Positions 47,332-57,380 of a stretch of 64,000 nt of DNA are shown in pieces. The notes beneath the pieces are model-generated. The model was given only the letters and a program-made list of their open reading frames with translations. It ran no database searches and was not told the origin of the DNA. The stretch lies in assembly GCF_026191375.1 (NCBI RefSeq), contig NZ_JAODTL010000035.1, forward strand, positions 1-64,000, read 5' to 3'. The DNA comes from Marinomonas pontica (GTDB taxonomy: Bacteria > Pseudomonadota > Gammaproteobacteria > Pseudomonadales > Marinomonadaceae). Each line of letters starts with the position of its first letter. Position 1 is the first letter of the stretch. A program made the translations under genes and the position numbers.

Positions 47332-48831
47332 CTAGTGTACAGCGTTAACTTGGCTGGTTATGTACTCGTCAAGAGCGCTGGCTTGCTCTGGTGTAAACTC
47401 AAGTCCAAGCTTGGTGCGACGCCATAATACGTCTTCTGCGGTACGCGCCCATTCGTGGTTGATCAAATAGTCGACCTCCACTTGAAACAGTTGATTGCCA
47501 AAATGCTGGCCAAGATCGCTTTCGGTGTTGGCCTTATTTAGCAAGGTATGAGTCAGTGTGCCGTAGCTGTTCGCAAAACGGCGAGCAAGCTGAGCGCCAA
47601 TAAAGGGGTAGTCTTTTTGTAACTTCATTGAAAACGCGTCCAGCGGCATACCTAAATCGCCACCTGGTAGCGGTTTGCTGTGCGTCCACTCACCCCCAAG
47701 TTTATCAAAATAAGGGGCGAGTTTTGTCATTGCAGAAAGCGCAAGTTTTCGATAAGTCGTTATCTTGCCGCCAAAAATACTCAATAAAGGTGCGTGTTGG
47801 TTTTGGTCATCAAGGTGTAATGTGTAATCACGAGTGACGGCAGATGGGTCAGATGATTCGTCTTCTAAAAGTGGGCGAACACCGGAATAGCTCCAAACCA
47901 CATCGGCTGGCGACAGTGTCTTTTTGAAATGATCATTGGCCACTTTTAATATGTACTGTGTTTCGTCTTCCGAAATCGCAACGTCATTTGGGTTGCCTTT
48001 GTACTCCACATCAGTGGTGCCCAATAAGGTGTAATGCTCACGATAGGGAATAGCAAACACAATGCGTTTGTCGGTGTTTTGCATGATGAAAGCGTTTGAA
48101 TGTTGGTACAGTTTAGGTACCACAATATGACTGCCTTTGATCATTCGAATGCCATAAGGGGCTTTCTGTTCTAGTTTTGTTTCAATAAATGAAGACACCC
48201 ATGGACCGGCTGCGTTCACTAACGCTTTTGCCGTGATGTCTAGGGTTTCGTTTGTGGTTTGGTCTTCCAGTTGAATGTGCCATTGATTATCAAAGCGTTT
48301 TGCAGAAATGCAGCGTGTTCTGGCAAAAATAGACGTGCCATTTTGTTGTGCGCTTAATGCATTGGTTACGACCAAGCGAGCATCATCAACCCAGCAATCT
48401 GAGTATTCGAAACCTTGTTTGATGTCGTCTTTTAGTGGGCTGTCTGCGCCATATTTCACGCCTTTTGAGCCTAAGAGCGTTTCGCGCTTGCCTAGGTTAT
48501 CGTACAAAAATAAACCGATGCGGATCAGCCAGGCTGGGCGCAAATGCGGTCTGTGTGGCATTTGAAAGCGCATCGGTGTGACAAGGTGGGGAGCGACTTT
48601 GAGTAGCACTTCTCGTTCTGTTAGCGCTTCTTTCACCAAGCGAAATTCGTAATGTTCAAGGTAGCGCAGTCCACCGTGAATCAACTTGCTGCTGGAGGAG
48701 GACGTTGCGTGTGCCAAATCTCCCATTTCACATAGGCCAACATTCAAGCCTCTTCCTGCTGCGTCTGCTGCGATTCCTGTGCCGTTAATGCCGCCACCAA
48801 CAACAAATAGGTCAAAATGGGAGTGATTCAT
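47332..48831 (-). CDS. glpD: Aerobic glycerol-3-phosphate dehydrogenase
   Basis: FAD enzyme at the inner membrane that oxidises glycerol-3-phosphate to dihydroxyacetone phosphate and feeds quinone. 499 residues. FAD motif DLFVVGGGINGTGIAADAAG, HATSSSSSKLIHGGLRYLEH, LVNAAGPWVSSFIE, LLGTTDVEYKGNPNDVAISE, YSGVRPLLED and the C-terminal TAEDVLWRRTKLGLEFTPEQ. ATG at 48831 with GAGG at proper spacing; an upstream GTG at 48843 lacks one. GlpR operators lie directly upstream. Confidence 0.97.
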   Translation of the reverse strand: MNHSHFDLFVVGGGINGTGIAADAAGRGLNVGLCEMGDLAHATSSSSSKLIHGGLRYLEHYEFRLVKEALTEREVLLKVAPHLVTPMRFQMPHRPHLRPAWLIRIGLFLYDNLGKRETLLGSKGVKYGADSPLKDDIKQGFEYSDCWVDDARLVVTNALSAQQNGTSIFARTRCISAKRFDNQWHIQLEDQTTNETLDITAKALVNAAGPWVSSFIETKLEQKAPYGIRMIKGSHIVVPKLYQHSNAFIMQNTDKRIVFAIPYREHYTLLGTTDVEYKGNPNDVAISEDETQYILKVANDHFKKTLSPADVVWSYSGVRPLLEDESSDPSAVTRDYTLHLDDQNQHAPLLSIFGGKITTYRKLALSAMTKLAPYFDKLGGEWTHSKPLPGGDLGMPLDAFSMKLQKDYPFIGAQLARRFANSYGTLTHTLLNKANTESDLGQHFGNQLFQVEVDYLINHEWARTAEDVLWRRTKLGLEFTPEQASALDEYITSQVNAVH

Positions 48832-48862
48832 GCAAAGCCTCACGGTTAAAAAACGAATTTAC

Positions 48863-48895
48863 ATGTTCGAAAGTGAACATTCGTTTTCGATATTA
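48863..48895. promoter_or_regulatory. Two overlapping GlpR operators upstream of glpD
   Basis: ATGTTC-GAAAGT-GAACAT is a perfect inverted repeat (48863-48880), and AACATTCG-TTTT-CGATATT (from 48877) overlaps it. Both resemble the GlpR consensus (WATKYTCG.../...CGAMCATW form). They lie 30-60 bp before glpD. Confidence 0.75.
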
Positions 48896-49015
48896 AACCT
48901 CTATTGTGCTCATGACAATACGGCTTTGTGAAGTTTTGGTGAATATTTGATCTTATTTCATTGGGGGAGGAGGGTGTTATGCGTATAAAATATACGCGAT
49001 TTCTGCGCCCAAGGG

Positions 49016-49786
49016 TTACTTGGGCGAGCAGAGTTCTAAGCGAACTTTGTGTTCCTTCATGAGTTTTATGATGGCTTTAGGGGGTTGCTCATCTGTGAAG
49101 ATTCGATCGACTTGAGTAATGTTACCCAGTCTAACCACTGCATTGCGGCCAAATTTTGCGCTGTCCGCTGCAAGGAAAACCGTACGTGAATTGTTGATGA
49201 TGCTTTGTGCGACACGTACTTCTTGATAGTCGTAATCCAGTAACGAACCGTCATTTGGGTCTATGCCGCTGATGCCAATGATCCCGAAATCAACTCGAAA
49301 TTGGTTGATGAAATCAATGGTTGCTTCACCCATGACGCCGCCGTCTCGCGAGCGAACGGTGCCGCCAGCAATGATTACCGTAAAGTCTTCTTTTCCGCTT
49401 AAGATCGCGGCAACATTGAGGTTGTTGGTGATGACCTGTAAGCCTTGGTGGTTCAATAATGCGCGTGCAACGGTTTCTGTGGTCGTGCCAATGTTAATGA
49501 ATAGTGAGGCGTGATTCGGGATTTCAGCGGCAATGCGTTGAGCTATTTGCTCCTTCGCTGGCAGCTGTAAAATTTGTCGAGTGGCGTAGGCGACGTTGGT
49601 TGTGCTGGAGTCATAACTTGCTCCGCCATGGTGGCGACGTATCTGGTCGGCCTTTGCCAATTCATTGATGTCGCGGCGGATGGTTTGTGGCGTCACAGAA
49701 AATTGGCTCGCCAGCTCATCGATGGTGACATACCCTTTTTCTTTTACTATGGCGACAATATTGTCTTGGCGAGATAGCTGTCCCAT
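49016..49786 (-). CDS. glpR: Glycerol-3-phosphate regulon repressor GlpR (DeoR family)
   Basis: 256 residues. N-terminal DeoR helix-turn-helix ([40 protein letters not shown]) and C-terminal sugar-phosphate sensor domain ([60 protein letters not shown]). Divergent from glpK. Assigned as GlpR because it lies between glpD and glpK and the sites expected for GlpR flank both. Confidence 0.93.
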   Translation of the reverse strand: MGQLSRQDNIVAIVKEKGYVTIDELASQFSVTPQTIRRDINELAKADQIRRHHGGASYDSSTTNVAYATRQILQLPAKEQIAQRIAAEIPNHASLFINIGTTTETVARALLNHQGLQVITNNLNVAAILSGKEDFTVIIAGGTVRSRDGGVMGEATIDFINQFRVDFGIIGISGIDPNDGSLLDYDYQEVRVAQSIINNSRTVFLAADSAKFGRNAVVRLGNITQVDRIFTDEQPPKAIIKLMKEHKVRLELCSPK

Positions 49787-49864
49787 GTTGTTTTCTTCTC
49801 CTGGTAAAAGACATTACTTGTTAAACGAGACTTGCTAAAAGAGTGTGCATTGGTTTTTAATAGA

Positions 49865-49894
49865 GAATATTCGTATTTGAATATTCATGTTCAA
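49865..49894. promoter_or_regulatory. GlpR operator between glpR and glpK
   Basis: AATATTC-GTATTT-GAATATT with a further ATGTTCAAAA half-site, 65-90 bp before glpK. Same half-site as at glpD (WATRTTC). Confidence 0.65.
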
Positions 49895-49956
49895 AAAACA
49901 AAACAACAATTAAGTCGCTTATTCTTGAGTGACTGTGATTTCAAAGAGAATTCACC

Positions 49957-51441
49957 ATGACCCATTATATTCTTGCTATTGATCAAGGCACCACTAGTTC
50001 TCGGGCTATTTTATTCGATGAAAAAGGCGCGCGAGTCGGCCAGTCTCAGCAAGAGTTCCCACAGATATTTCCCGATGACGGTTGGGTGGAACACGACCCT
50101 GAAGACATCTGGTCATCTACTTTAGCTGTCTGTCAGTCTGTTCTCAAGGATACAGGGATCGATGCCCAAGCGATAGCAACCATCGGCATCACCAATCAGC
50201 GTGAAACTACGATTCTATGGGATACGGAGACGGGGAAACCGGTTTATAACGCCATTGTATGGCAAGACCGACGTACCAGTGGTTTTTGCCAATCGTTAAG
50301 CGATCAAGGTTTGGGGGTCAAAGTTCAAGAAAAAACCGGCTTGTTGATAGATCCCTATTTTTCGGCGACGAAAATCCGTTGGATATTAGACAATGTGGAA
50401 GGCGCTCGTGAAAAAGCGCAAGCAGGTCGTTTGGCATTTGGTACGGTGGACAGTTTTTTGCTGTGGCGTTTAACGAATGGCAAATCACACAAAACCGATG
50501 CGACTAATGCAGCTCGAACAATGGCGTTCAATATACACACTCAAGAATGGGATGCAGAGCTAATCGAGTTGCTTGGTATAGGGGATGTTTTATTCCCTGA
50601 AGTCATGGATTGCAGTGCGGATTTTGGTGTGATTGACGCGAGTTGGTTGGGTGCTGAGATCCCTGTTAATGGTATTGCGGGCGATCAGCAAGCGGCTTTG
50701 ATTGGGCAAGCCTGTTTTACTCCCGGTATGGTGAAAAGTACCTACGGAACAGGTTGCTTCATGATTCTGAACACGGGTGACAGTGCCATTCATTCGGAAC
50801 ATAAATTGCTGACGACAGTAGGGTATCGCTTAAATGGACAGGTCACCTATGCACTTGAAGGCAGTATTTTTGTCGCGGGCGCGGCGATTCAATGGCTGCG
50901 TGATGGATTGAAGCTATTTTCGGATGCAAAGGAAACTCAAAGCCTTGCCAAGCAAGCTCTTAACGACGATTCCGTGTATTTGGTGCCGGCGTTTACGGGG
51001 TTGGGCGCACCCTATTGGGATCCGGATGCGCGTGGTGCCATGATAGGCTTAACGCGCGATACCAGCGTATCCGATATCGTCAGCGCGGGGCTGCGTTCGG
51101 TTTGTTATCAAACCCGAGACTTGGTTGGTGCGATGGCACAAGATGGCGCAACCTTCAGCTCTTTGCGCGTTGATGGCGGCATGGTGATTAACGATGTAAT
51201 GGTGCAATTCCTTAGTGACTTATTGGAAATTACGGTTGAACGTCCTTGTGTGACTGAAACAACCGCATTAGGCGCTGCCTTTTTGGCTGGGCTGCGTGTG
51301 GGGCTTTATGATTCATTGGAGGATATTGAGGCATTGTGGAAGGCGGATAAGAGTTTTGAGCCAACCATGGAAAAAGGTACGGGGGATAAGTTGTATCAAG
51401 GTTGGCAAAAAGCAGTTGATCGGGTGCGAACCCGAGAATAA
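49957..51441 (+). CDS. glpK: Glycerol kinase
   Basis: Phosphorylates glycerol to glycerol-3-phosphate. At 494 residues, normal length. FGGY-kinase motifs: [91 protein letters not shown] and [23 protein letters not shown] at 49957 behind AAAGAGAA. No glycerol facilitator gene is adjacent. With glpD it forms a complete glycerol-to-DHAP route. Confidence 0.97.
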   Translation: MTHYILAIDQGTTSSRAILFDEKGARVGQSQQEFPQIFPDDGWVEHDPEDIWSSTLAVCQSVLKDTGIDAQAIATIGITNQRETTILWDTETGKPVYNAIVWQDRRTSGFCQSLSDQGLGVKVQEKTGLLIDPYFSATKIRWILDNVEGAREKAQAGRLAFGTVDSFLLWRLTNGKSHKTDATNAARTMAFNIHTQEWDAELIELLGIGDVLFPEVMDCSADFGVIDASWLGAEIPVNGIAGDQQAALIGQACFTPGMVKSTYGTGCFMILNTGDSAIHSEHKLLTTVGYRLNGQVTYALEGSIFVAGAAIQWLRDGLKLFSDAKETQSLAKQALNDDSVYLVPAFTGLGAPYWDPDARGAMIGLTRDTSVSDIVSAGLRSVCYQTRDLVGAMAQDGATFSSLRVDGGMVINDVMVQFLSDLLEITVERPCVTETTALGAAFLAGLRVGLYDSLEDIEALWKADKSFEPTMEKGTGDKLYQGWQKAVDRVRTRE

Positions 51442-51533
51442 GTTTTTACGATTTGATACATGCTTTGGCTTGTACGAACAGTCAAATATGGCTAACTTTA
51501 ACCAAGGATATCTTTTTATAAAGGGTTTAGAGA

Positions 51534-51824
51534 ATGTCAAAACAGTTTGCCGAAGTACAACAAGACGATTTTATGAAGTTTGGTGGGGAGCGACCAAGCT
51601 ATTTAGAAATTGAAGATGCATTAATGAAGCTAGGCGGACATGGTGTCGGTGGCAACAATTTCAAAAATGAGATGGTGAAATTGGCAGGTTGGACGGGCGG
51701 TGCGTTGACGACATACGCACAGCGAGCGGCTGTGGCTCAGGCTGCGTTCAATCGCATTCGTGAAGTATTGCCAAAAGCGTCTTCTGCGGAAGAGCTAAGA
51801 GCGATCTTGAAAAGCTTGAAGTAG
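51534..51824 (+). CDS. Hypothetical protein
   Basis: 96 residues, cytoplasmic, helical. A Gly-rich turn (KLGGHGVGGNNFKNEMVKLA) and GWTGGALTTYAQRAAVAQAA precede a C-terminal helix pair (AFNRIREVLPKASSAEELRA). No family recognised. AAAGGG precedes the ATG. It has its own strong terminator; coding-like composition and the terminator support a real gene. Confidence 0.65.
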   Translation: MSKQFAEVQQDDFMKFGGERPSYLEIEDALMKLGGHGVGGNNFKNEMVKLAGWTGGALTTYAQRAAVAQAAFNRIREVLPKASSAEELRAILKSLK

Positions 51825-51850
51825 ATGTTCTAGCGCATTTAGCGATTGAA

Positions 51851-51893
51851 AAATAAAGGGGGAGTGACGCTGAATCACTCCCCCTTTATTTTT
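51851..51893. terminator. Bidirectional terminator
   Basis: AATAAAGGGGGAGTGA/TCACTCCCCCTTTATT, 16-bp perfect stem with a seven-base loop and flanking A/T runs. One of the strongest in the window. Confidence 0.95.
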
Positions 51894-51932
51894 GTCCGTG
51901 TTTCGCGGCATCCATCTTTTGGACTGCCGTCT

Positions 51933-52446
51933 TTACTCGGCGTCAGCGATGGCTTTCATGCCATATTCTTTATCTAAGATACGACCAATGACGTTGTTGC
52001 CTGCCAGATGGTGAGCGTATTGCATGTGAAGGCAACGAACTTGGTCCCAGTTGGCTATGCCACCGATCCCCAGTTTATCAAATAAAGGCTTAAAGCCTTT
52101 TTCTTCTATGATCGCTTTGTGTTCATCACTCATTACTTCCCAGCGTCTAGCAATGTAGTCACGGTGTGACGCATGGTGTGCTTCTCTGAGTGTTTCATCT
52201 TCTTTTATGCGTTGTTCTAGTTCTTTTACGACACCTTGGCTTTCGATTTTTGCCAATGCTTTGTCGATGGCTTTACTGGACAGCCAGTAGAGGCGTTGGG
52301 AAAGGTTGTTCAAATACCCAAGTTTCCATTTCTAATACTTGAGGAATGCCATTGGGCGAGTAGTGCGCGATGGCGCTGATGCCGCTAGGCGTGCGCCCAA
52401 GTTGGGCCGTGATGATATCAATATCATGCTGAGAAAGAGTGGTCAT
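51933..52446 (-). pseudogene. DUF501 protein, one frameshift
   Basis: The first frame from the ATG at 52446 reads MTTLSQHDIDIITAQLGRTP and IAHYSPNGIPQVLEMETWVF, ending PFPTPLLAVQ-stop. The second frame continues LYWLSSKAIDKALAKIESQG, VVKELEQRIKEDETLREAHH and ends near 51933. Together they give the typical ~170-residue DUF501 protein. One extra C near 52292 separates the halves. Function unknown for the family; cytoplasmic. The open downstream part alone spans 51933-52313. Confidence 0.82.
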
Positions 52447-52482
52447 AATGTCTTATTGAGTTGTGTCTTCTTGGCGGAAGAA

Positions 52483-52893
52483 TTAAATAGTAAACGCAGG
52501 AAAGCTTGCGGCGAATTTCTGAATCCACTCTGCGGCGGCTTCATTGTAATTGAGTCGTCGCCCTTGGACTTTTGCTTGGCGTCGATAATGTTCTATCTGA
52601 GAAAGCTGCTCGATCATGCGAACGCAGTAGCACTCTTCCTTGGTCGGAAATTCGATGGCAATGTGGTAGCCGTCGTCTTCTTTGTTGCACCACGCTACAC
52701 GGCCAGAGACGCAAAAATTTGGGTCAATCTCTTCCAATGTAATTCTTACAGATCGTCCATTATCAAACGGACGAAGGGCAACATATGTGATACCGACAAA
52801 CCCAACTCTTTCTTCGTTCATTGGAGGAAAGGGTTGATCTTCAATTAGCGTAATGTCTAAAGGAAGGTCTCTCGGATGTGCAACAAATTCCAT
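52483..52893 (-). CDS. PilZ-like domain protein
   Basis: 136 residues. N-terminal EFVAHPRDLPLDITLIED and a barrel segment with SGRVAWCNKEDDGYHIAIEF, which fits the second half of a PilZ domain. The c-di-GMP-binding RxxxR and [DN]xSxxG motifs are not clear, so it may be a non-binding PilZ variant. A helical tail (IEQLSQIEHYRRQAKVQGRR) follows. ATG at 52893. Near the DUF501 gene on the same strand (36-bp gap), so possibly one operon. Confidence 0.7.
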   Translation of the reverse strand: MEFVAHPRDLPLDITLIEDQPFPPMNEERVGFVGITYVALRPFDNGRSVRITLEEIDPNFCVSGRVAWCNKEDDGYHIAIEFPTKEECYCVRMIEQLSQIEHYRRQAKVQGRRLNYNEAAAEWIQKFAASFPAFTI

Positions 52894-53041
52894 CGCAACA
52901 AGCCAGCTACTGTTTCAGATATTTATGTTATCGGCCAAGGAGGCAGAGTGTTTAAAAAAGAATGCGAATTGTACGCTTTTTGCTCTGTCTGTACAGATGA
53001 ATTTTAAGATGTGTTAGAGCAAAAACATAACTTTTACTTAT

Positions 53042-53089
53042 ATATGAGATCGCCCCGTATCCAGCACTCTGTCTGGGGTTGTCTCATAT
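53042..53089. repeat. Compound inverted repeat downstream of the MocR gene
   Basis: ATATGAGA/TCTCATAT outer arms enclose CCCC/GGGG and CCAG/CTGG, giving a 48-base stacked hairpin without a T-run. It sits 17 bp from the stop of the MocR-type gene. Terminator-like or a small structured RNA end. Confidence 0.5.
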
Positions 53090-53105
53090 GTATCATTCAC
53101 TTTGG

Positions 53106-54518
53106 TCAGCTTACTAGCTGTTGGCAAAGTTTGCCTAATTCTTTTAGTGCAGCGTCTGTTTTATTGTCCCAGATTAGGGCGTAATTTAACCTGAAATGAT
53201 GGTTAAATTGTGCTGTTAAGCTGAATGCTAGGCCGGGTAAGAATCCAATGTTTTTCTCAAGCGCCTGAGCATGTAATGTCATTGCATTTACCGTGCCGGG
53301 TAAAGTGACCCACAGCAAAAAACCCCCTTTCGGCTGTGAAGTGGTGGTCCCTAATGGGAAATGCTCAGCGATCAGTGCTTGGCATCGCGCGAGGTTGTCT
53401 TGGTACGTTTGTCTTGTTTTTCGTAAGTGTCGGTCGTAAGCGCCATTCTCGAGGAAATTGGCGATCGCTGTTTGAGTTAAGGTAGGAATGGCTAAAGATT
53501 GAACGTAGGCATAATGTTCTATTTTTGCCTGAAAAGGCCCGCCCACAACCCAGCCAATTCGAAATCCCGGGGCGATGCTTTTTGAGAAGGAGCTGCAATA
53601 GATCACAGTATTGTGCGTGTCGTCCGCTTTTAATGAGCGTTCACGTTTGTCTTTGTAGCTAAGCTCGCCGTACACATCGTCTTCAATCAAGGTGAAGCCA
53701 AAGGTCACGGACTGTTTAATGAGCCGTTTTCTGGCTTGATAATTTAAGGTTGCCCCAATGGGGTTTTGATTATTGGGAGTGACGATGCAGGCTTTTATGT
53801 CCCACTCTTCTGCCGCCTCTTCTAACAGGTCTAGGTTAATACCGGTTTCTGTACAGCAGGGGATTTCTACCGCTTTCAAGTTCAATACTTCTATGACTTG
53901 CAAAACTCCGTGATAAGCAGGGCTTTCGATGGCAATGGTGTCGCCGGCTTTGGCAACGGCTTGCAGCGACAGCATGAGGGCGTTTTGGCAACCAAGGGTA
54001 ATGGTGATGTCGTCGGGTTGCAGTTGGCAGCCATTGTCTAGCATGCGAATCGCAATTTGGCGACGCAAACTCAATGAACCGGGGGTAAATTCGTAAGCGG
54101 CACATATCTCAGGTTCTAGGCGCATTAAACGGCCTACGGAGCGTTGTAGTTGTCTGATGGGAAGGAATTGGCTTTTGGGAATGGCCGCCCCAAATTGAAT
54201 GATGTCGTTATTTTGCGAGGCGTGCAGCAAGCGGCGCAATAAAGTATGTATGGTGCCGTCGTTCTGAGTCGGTGCAATTTTTGCAGGGTCAGAAGGTTGT
54301 AGCCGATGCTCTTGAACAAAGTAGCCTTTTTGTGGGCGTGCTTTGATGGCGCCTCTGTCCTCTAATAAGCTGTAAGCTTGCAGAACCGTGGCAACACTGA
54401 CTTCCATTTGTTTGCTGGATTTGCGAACCGATGGGATTTTGGAGCCTGGTAAAAAAATACCTTCCTGAATTTGTTGTTCAATCAGGTTGGCGATTTTTTC
54501 GTAGAGAGGGAGTTCCAT
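53106..54518 (-). CDS. MocR-type regulator (GntR helix-turn-helix fused to PLP aminotransferase fold)
   Basis: About 470 residues. N-terminal GntR winged helix: YEKIANLIEQQIQEGIFLPG, SKIPSVRKSSKQMEVSVATV, LLEDRGAIKARPQKGYFV. The aminotransferase-fold domain has YEFTPGSLSLRRQIAIRMLD, CIVTPNNQNPIGATLN, FTLIEDDVYGELSY and the PLP lysine in YCSSFSKSIAPGFRIGWVVG. MocR proteins are metabolite-responsive activators rather than enzymes. The frame opens at a TTG at 54569; neither it nor the ATG at 54518 has a clear ribosome-binding site, so the start is unsure. Target genes unknown. Confidence 0.92.
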   Translation of the reverse strand: MELPLYEKIANLIEQQIQEGIFLPGSKIPSVRKSSKQMEVSVATVLQAYSLLEDRGAIKARPQKGYFVQEHRLQPSDPAKIAPTQNDGTIHTLLRRLLHASQNNDIIQFGAAIPKSQFLPIRQLQRSVGRLMRLEPEICAAYEFTPGSLSLRRQIAIRMLDNGCQLQPDDITITLGCQNALMLSLQAVAKAGDTIAIESPAYHGVLQVIEVLNLKAVEIPCCTETGINLDLLEEAAEEWDIKACIVTPNNQNPIGATLNYQARKRLIKQSVTFGFTLIEDDVYGELSYKDKRERSLKADDTHNTVIYCSSFSKSIAPGFRIGWVVGGPFQAKIEHYAYVQSLAIPTLTQTAIANFLENGAYDRHLRKTRQTYQDNLARCQALIAEHFPLGTTTSQPKGGFLLWVTLPGTVNAMTLHAQALEKNIGFLPGLAFSLTAQFNHHFRLNYALIWDNKTDAALKELGKLCQQLVS

Positions 54519-54770
54519 AAGGTGCGAGTCAGTTTCAGAAGAAAGAAAGGCTAATTTATCAGATCGCAAGGGTGAATGAAATCTATGTGACTGGACGACT
54601 GTTGGCGTGGATGGGGCGGTTTTTTGAGTAATCGGACGTTTCTGGGGCGTTCTTAATCGTAAGTAAAATGTTATGGTATTCCTGTATCATTGGTCAGGTA
54701 TAGAAAAAGAGTGGGTGTCTAGAGTAGGCGCATGATAAATGTGAAGCAGATGTTAATGTAGAGGTCGATT

Positions 54771-56747
54771 ATGTCGTTGTCCGTCATCCAAAGAATTTTA
54801 TTTGGCTTTGGTGTTTTGTTACTGCTTTTGTTGATGATTGCTGCATCCGGATTTGTGGGCATCAACAAAATTGAGGACAGGTTAAACGTGGTCACTGGGA
54901 AGGTCGCCACTATCTCGTCTACCAGTACCGCGTTAAAAGAAGATTTGAGCTTGGCGAATGCGTCGGTATTGCAGTATTTGTTAAGTAAGTCCCCCGATGC
55001 CTTAGAAGAATTGTCCGGTCGTTTTTTGAACTATAAACAAGAGTTTGATGATGTCTCGAATCAGTTGTCTGTGCAGCTGCAGGGGCTACCAGAGATGAGC
55101 CAAGCGTTAAGCCGAATAAACGATGAAGTGGGACGCTTTTTTAATTACACCGATGTGGCCTTTTCTAACCACAAAACCATGTTAGAGCTTCAGGCGATGG
55201 TGCCGGATGAAAAGCTGGATTTAAAAGACGCCATTACTTTTGCCGCGGAAGACTTGGGCATATTAGTCACCGACGGTGATACGTCAGAAATTCAGTTTGC
55301 GGCTTCCTATATGCACAGCCAAGTCGAAAGCCTACAAGTGTCAGTAAATGATTACTTTGATGTGCGTAGCTTGGAAAAGATGCAGGACCTTCGTGACAGC
55401 ATGGCGTCCATTATTACGAGCTTAAAAGACAAGCAGTCTTATGTGAACGACGACAATATCAATGATTTGGTCAGCGAAATTGAAAACAGTGTTGTGTCAG
55501 ATGATGGTGTGGTCGCGAAGCAATATGAAAACACCCGTCTTTTACAGGAGTCTGAAGTACTGGCCAAAGAACTGTCTGGCAGTATGGCCAGTGTGACCAC
55601 ATCGGTACAAGAGTTGTTGTCTGAAGCTTCATTAATGGGGGTAAAGGCGAAAAAAGAAGCCAGCGATGCGGCGGATTTGTCGACTCTTATTATTGAAGTG
55701 GTGCTGGTGGTTTCTATTATCATAGCGGTGTTGGTGGCGCTTTGGGTGAGTCGTAGTATTCGACAGCCGCTAAAAGAAGTGATGTCTGTATTGGGTAAAA
55801 TTGCGGATGGGGATTTCACTCAACGAAGTGCTGTAAAAACCAAGGATGAGTTTGGAGAACTGTCTAATTGGGTCAATGACCTAGTTACTAAGCTGCAAAC
55901 CGTGATGTCAGAAATCGATCAGGCTTCCAATAAAGTGGCCGCTTCCGCGGGGAGTAATGTGCGTTTGGCCAGCGATTCTAAGCGACTAATGGCCGCGCAA
56001 AATGAAAGAACCACAGAAGTTGCGTCTTCGATGTCGGAAATGGTGTCAACCGTTGATCAAGTAGCGAAAAGCTCGGAAGTGATTTTGCATCAGATTCAGT
56101 CTGTTGATCAACGAGCAAGTGAAAACCGTGAACAAATGGACGCGAACATTCACAAAATTGAGCAATTGCTAGAGCAAATTGAAGCCTCAACAGTGGTGGT
56201 AAATCAGCTGGACGAGCATTCGAAAAGCATCGATCGTATTCTGGACGTGATTCAGGACATCGCTGAACAAACGAATTTGTTGGCACTAAATGCTGCGATA
56301 GAAGCGGCGCGAGCGGGTGAGCAAGGTCGTGGTTTTGCGGTAGTGGCAGACGAAGTACGTACTCTGGCGACGAGAACTCACAGTTCTACAGAAGAGATTC
56401 AACATGTCATTGTGCAGTTGCAACAAGGCGTGACAAAAACGGTGGGAAGTATGGAGGTGAGCAGACAAAGTGCCACTTCCAGCGCGGAAGAGGCGCGCGT
56501 TGTTGGCTTGTCTTTGGTCGAGCTGCAAAACAGCATGGCGGAAATCCGAGACCTGAGTACACAGATAGCAACGGCTGCAGAAGAACAATCAGCGGTAGCG
56601 CAAGAAATTAAGCAAAATGTTTTCGAAATATCTGAAATGTCGGAACAGGCTGCGTTGGGGTCTGACCAAAGTGAGAAAGACAGCGAAGGTTTGTCAAAAT
56701 TAGCGTCTCACCAGAAGCAGTTACTTAGTCAATTTAAGATTGTTTGA
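54771..56747 (+). CDS. Methyl-accepting chemotaxis protein
   Basis: 658-residue transmembrane chemoreceptor. TM1 about residues 8-30 ([20 protein letters not shown]), a periplasmic helical sensor domain to about residue 300, and TM2 about 305-325 ([20 protein letters not shown]). A HAMP domain ([40 protein letters not shown]) and the signalling helices with tip [20 protein letters not shown] and [16 protein letters not shown] follow. The sensor looks like a four-helix bundle, ligand unknown. No CheR-binding pentapeptide at the C-terminus. GAGGTCG precedes the ATG at 54771. Confidence 0.95.
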   Translation: MSLSVIQRILFGFGVLLLLLLMIAASGFVGINKIEDRLNVVTGKVATISSTSTALKEDLSLANASVLQYLLSKSPDALEELSGRFLNYKQEFDDVSNQLSVQLQGLPEMSQALSRINDEVGRFFNYTDVAFSNHKTMLELQAMVPDEKLDLKDAITFAAEDLGILVTDGDTSEIQFAASYMHSQVESLQVSVNDYFDVRSLEKMQDLRDSMASIITSLKDKQSYVNDDNINDLVSEIENSVVSDDGVVAKQYENTRLLQESEVLAKELSGSMASVTTSVQELLSEASLMGVKAKKEASDAADLSTLIIEVVLVVSIIIAVLVALWVSRSIRQPLKEVMSVLGKIADGDFTQRSAVKTKDEFGELSNWVNDLVTKLQTVMSEIDQASNKVAASAGSNVRLASDSKRLMAAQNERTTEVASSMSEMVSTVDQVAKSSEVILHQIQSVDQRASENREQMDANIHKIEQLLEQIEASTVVVNQLDEHSKSIDRILDVIQDIAEQTNLLALNAAIEAARAGEQGRGFAVVADEVRTLATRTHSSTEEIQHVIVQLQQGVTKTVGSMEVSRQSATSSAEEARVVGLSLVELQNSMAEIRDLSTQIATAAEEQSAVAQEIKQNVFEISEMSEQAALGSDQSEKDSEGLSKLASHQKQLLSQFKIV

Positions 56748-56809
56748 TGGTTTTTCTAACTTGGGTTGCGTTACTATGAGTGCAACTTAATTCTCAGGAG
56801 ATATTGTCT

Positions 56810-57289
56810 ATGTCGATTCTTGTTGGTGATATGTTGCCCCATGGTACGTTTCAAGTCATGGGGGAAGAAGGACCAGAGACTGTCGATGTTACTGAATTTT
56901 TTGCAGGGAAAACGGTGCTGATGTTCGCCGTTCCTGGGGCTTTCACGCCGACGTGCAGTGCCAGTCATTTACCTGGTTTTGTGGTGCATTTTGATGCTTT
57001 GAAAGAAAAAGGAATAGACGACATTGTCTGTCTTTCTGTGAATGACGTGTTCGTCATGAACGCGTGGGACAAGGCAAATAATGCCGAAAACCTAGTGATG
57101 GCAGCTGATGGCTTGGCCGAGTTTACGTGTTCAATGGGGTTAGAGTTGGATATTTCTGCTGCCAAAATGGGCATCCGTAGCCGTCGATATGCCATGTTGG
57201 TAACTAACGGTATTGTTCAGCAACTTTGGTTGGACGAGCCGGGCGAATACAAAGTCAGCTCTGCGGAATACGTATTGTCTCAGCTATAA
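56810..57289 (+). CDS. Peroxiredoxin of the Prx5 group
   Basis: 159 residues. Thiol peroxidase with the peroxidatic-cysteine motif PGAFTPTCSASHLPGF (Cys49) and the family region CLSVNDVFVMNAWDKANNAE. Another cysteine (FTCSMGLELD) could act as resolving cysteine, though many Prx5-type enzymes use glutathione or glutaredoxin. Its reductant is not encoded nearby. The ATG at 56810 follows CAGGAGA; the earlier ATG at 56780 lacks one. A terminator follows. Confidence 0.93.
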   Translation: MSILVGDMLPHGTFQVMGEEGPETVDVTEFFAGKTVLMFAVPGAFTPTCSASHLPGFVVHFDALKEKGIDDIVCLSVNDVFVMNAWDKANNAENLVMAADGLAEFTCSMGLELDISAAKMGIRSRRYAMLVTNGIVQQLWLDEPGEYKVSSAEYVLSQL

Positions 57290-57307
57290 AATTTTTTTAC
57301 AGGGCCT

Positions 57308-57339
57308 AAAAAAAACGACGCACTTGGCGTCGTTTTTTT
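57308..57339. terminator. Bidirectional terminator between peroxiredoxin and dctM
   Basis: A8-CGACGC/GCGTCG-T7 with a five-base loop. Confidence 0.93.
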
Positions 57340-57380
57340 GTCTAGTACAGTTCAACCGATTGTTTTGACATGGTGTGGTG

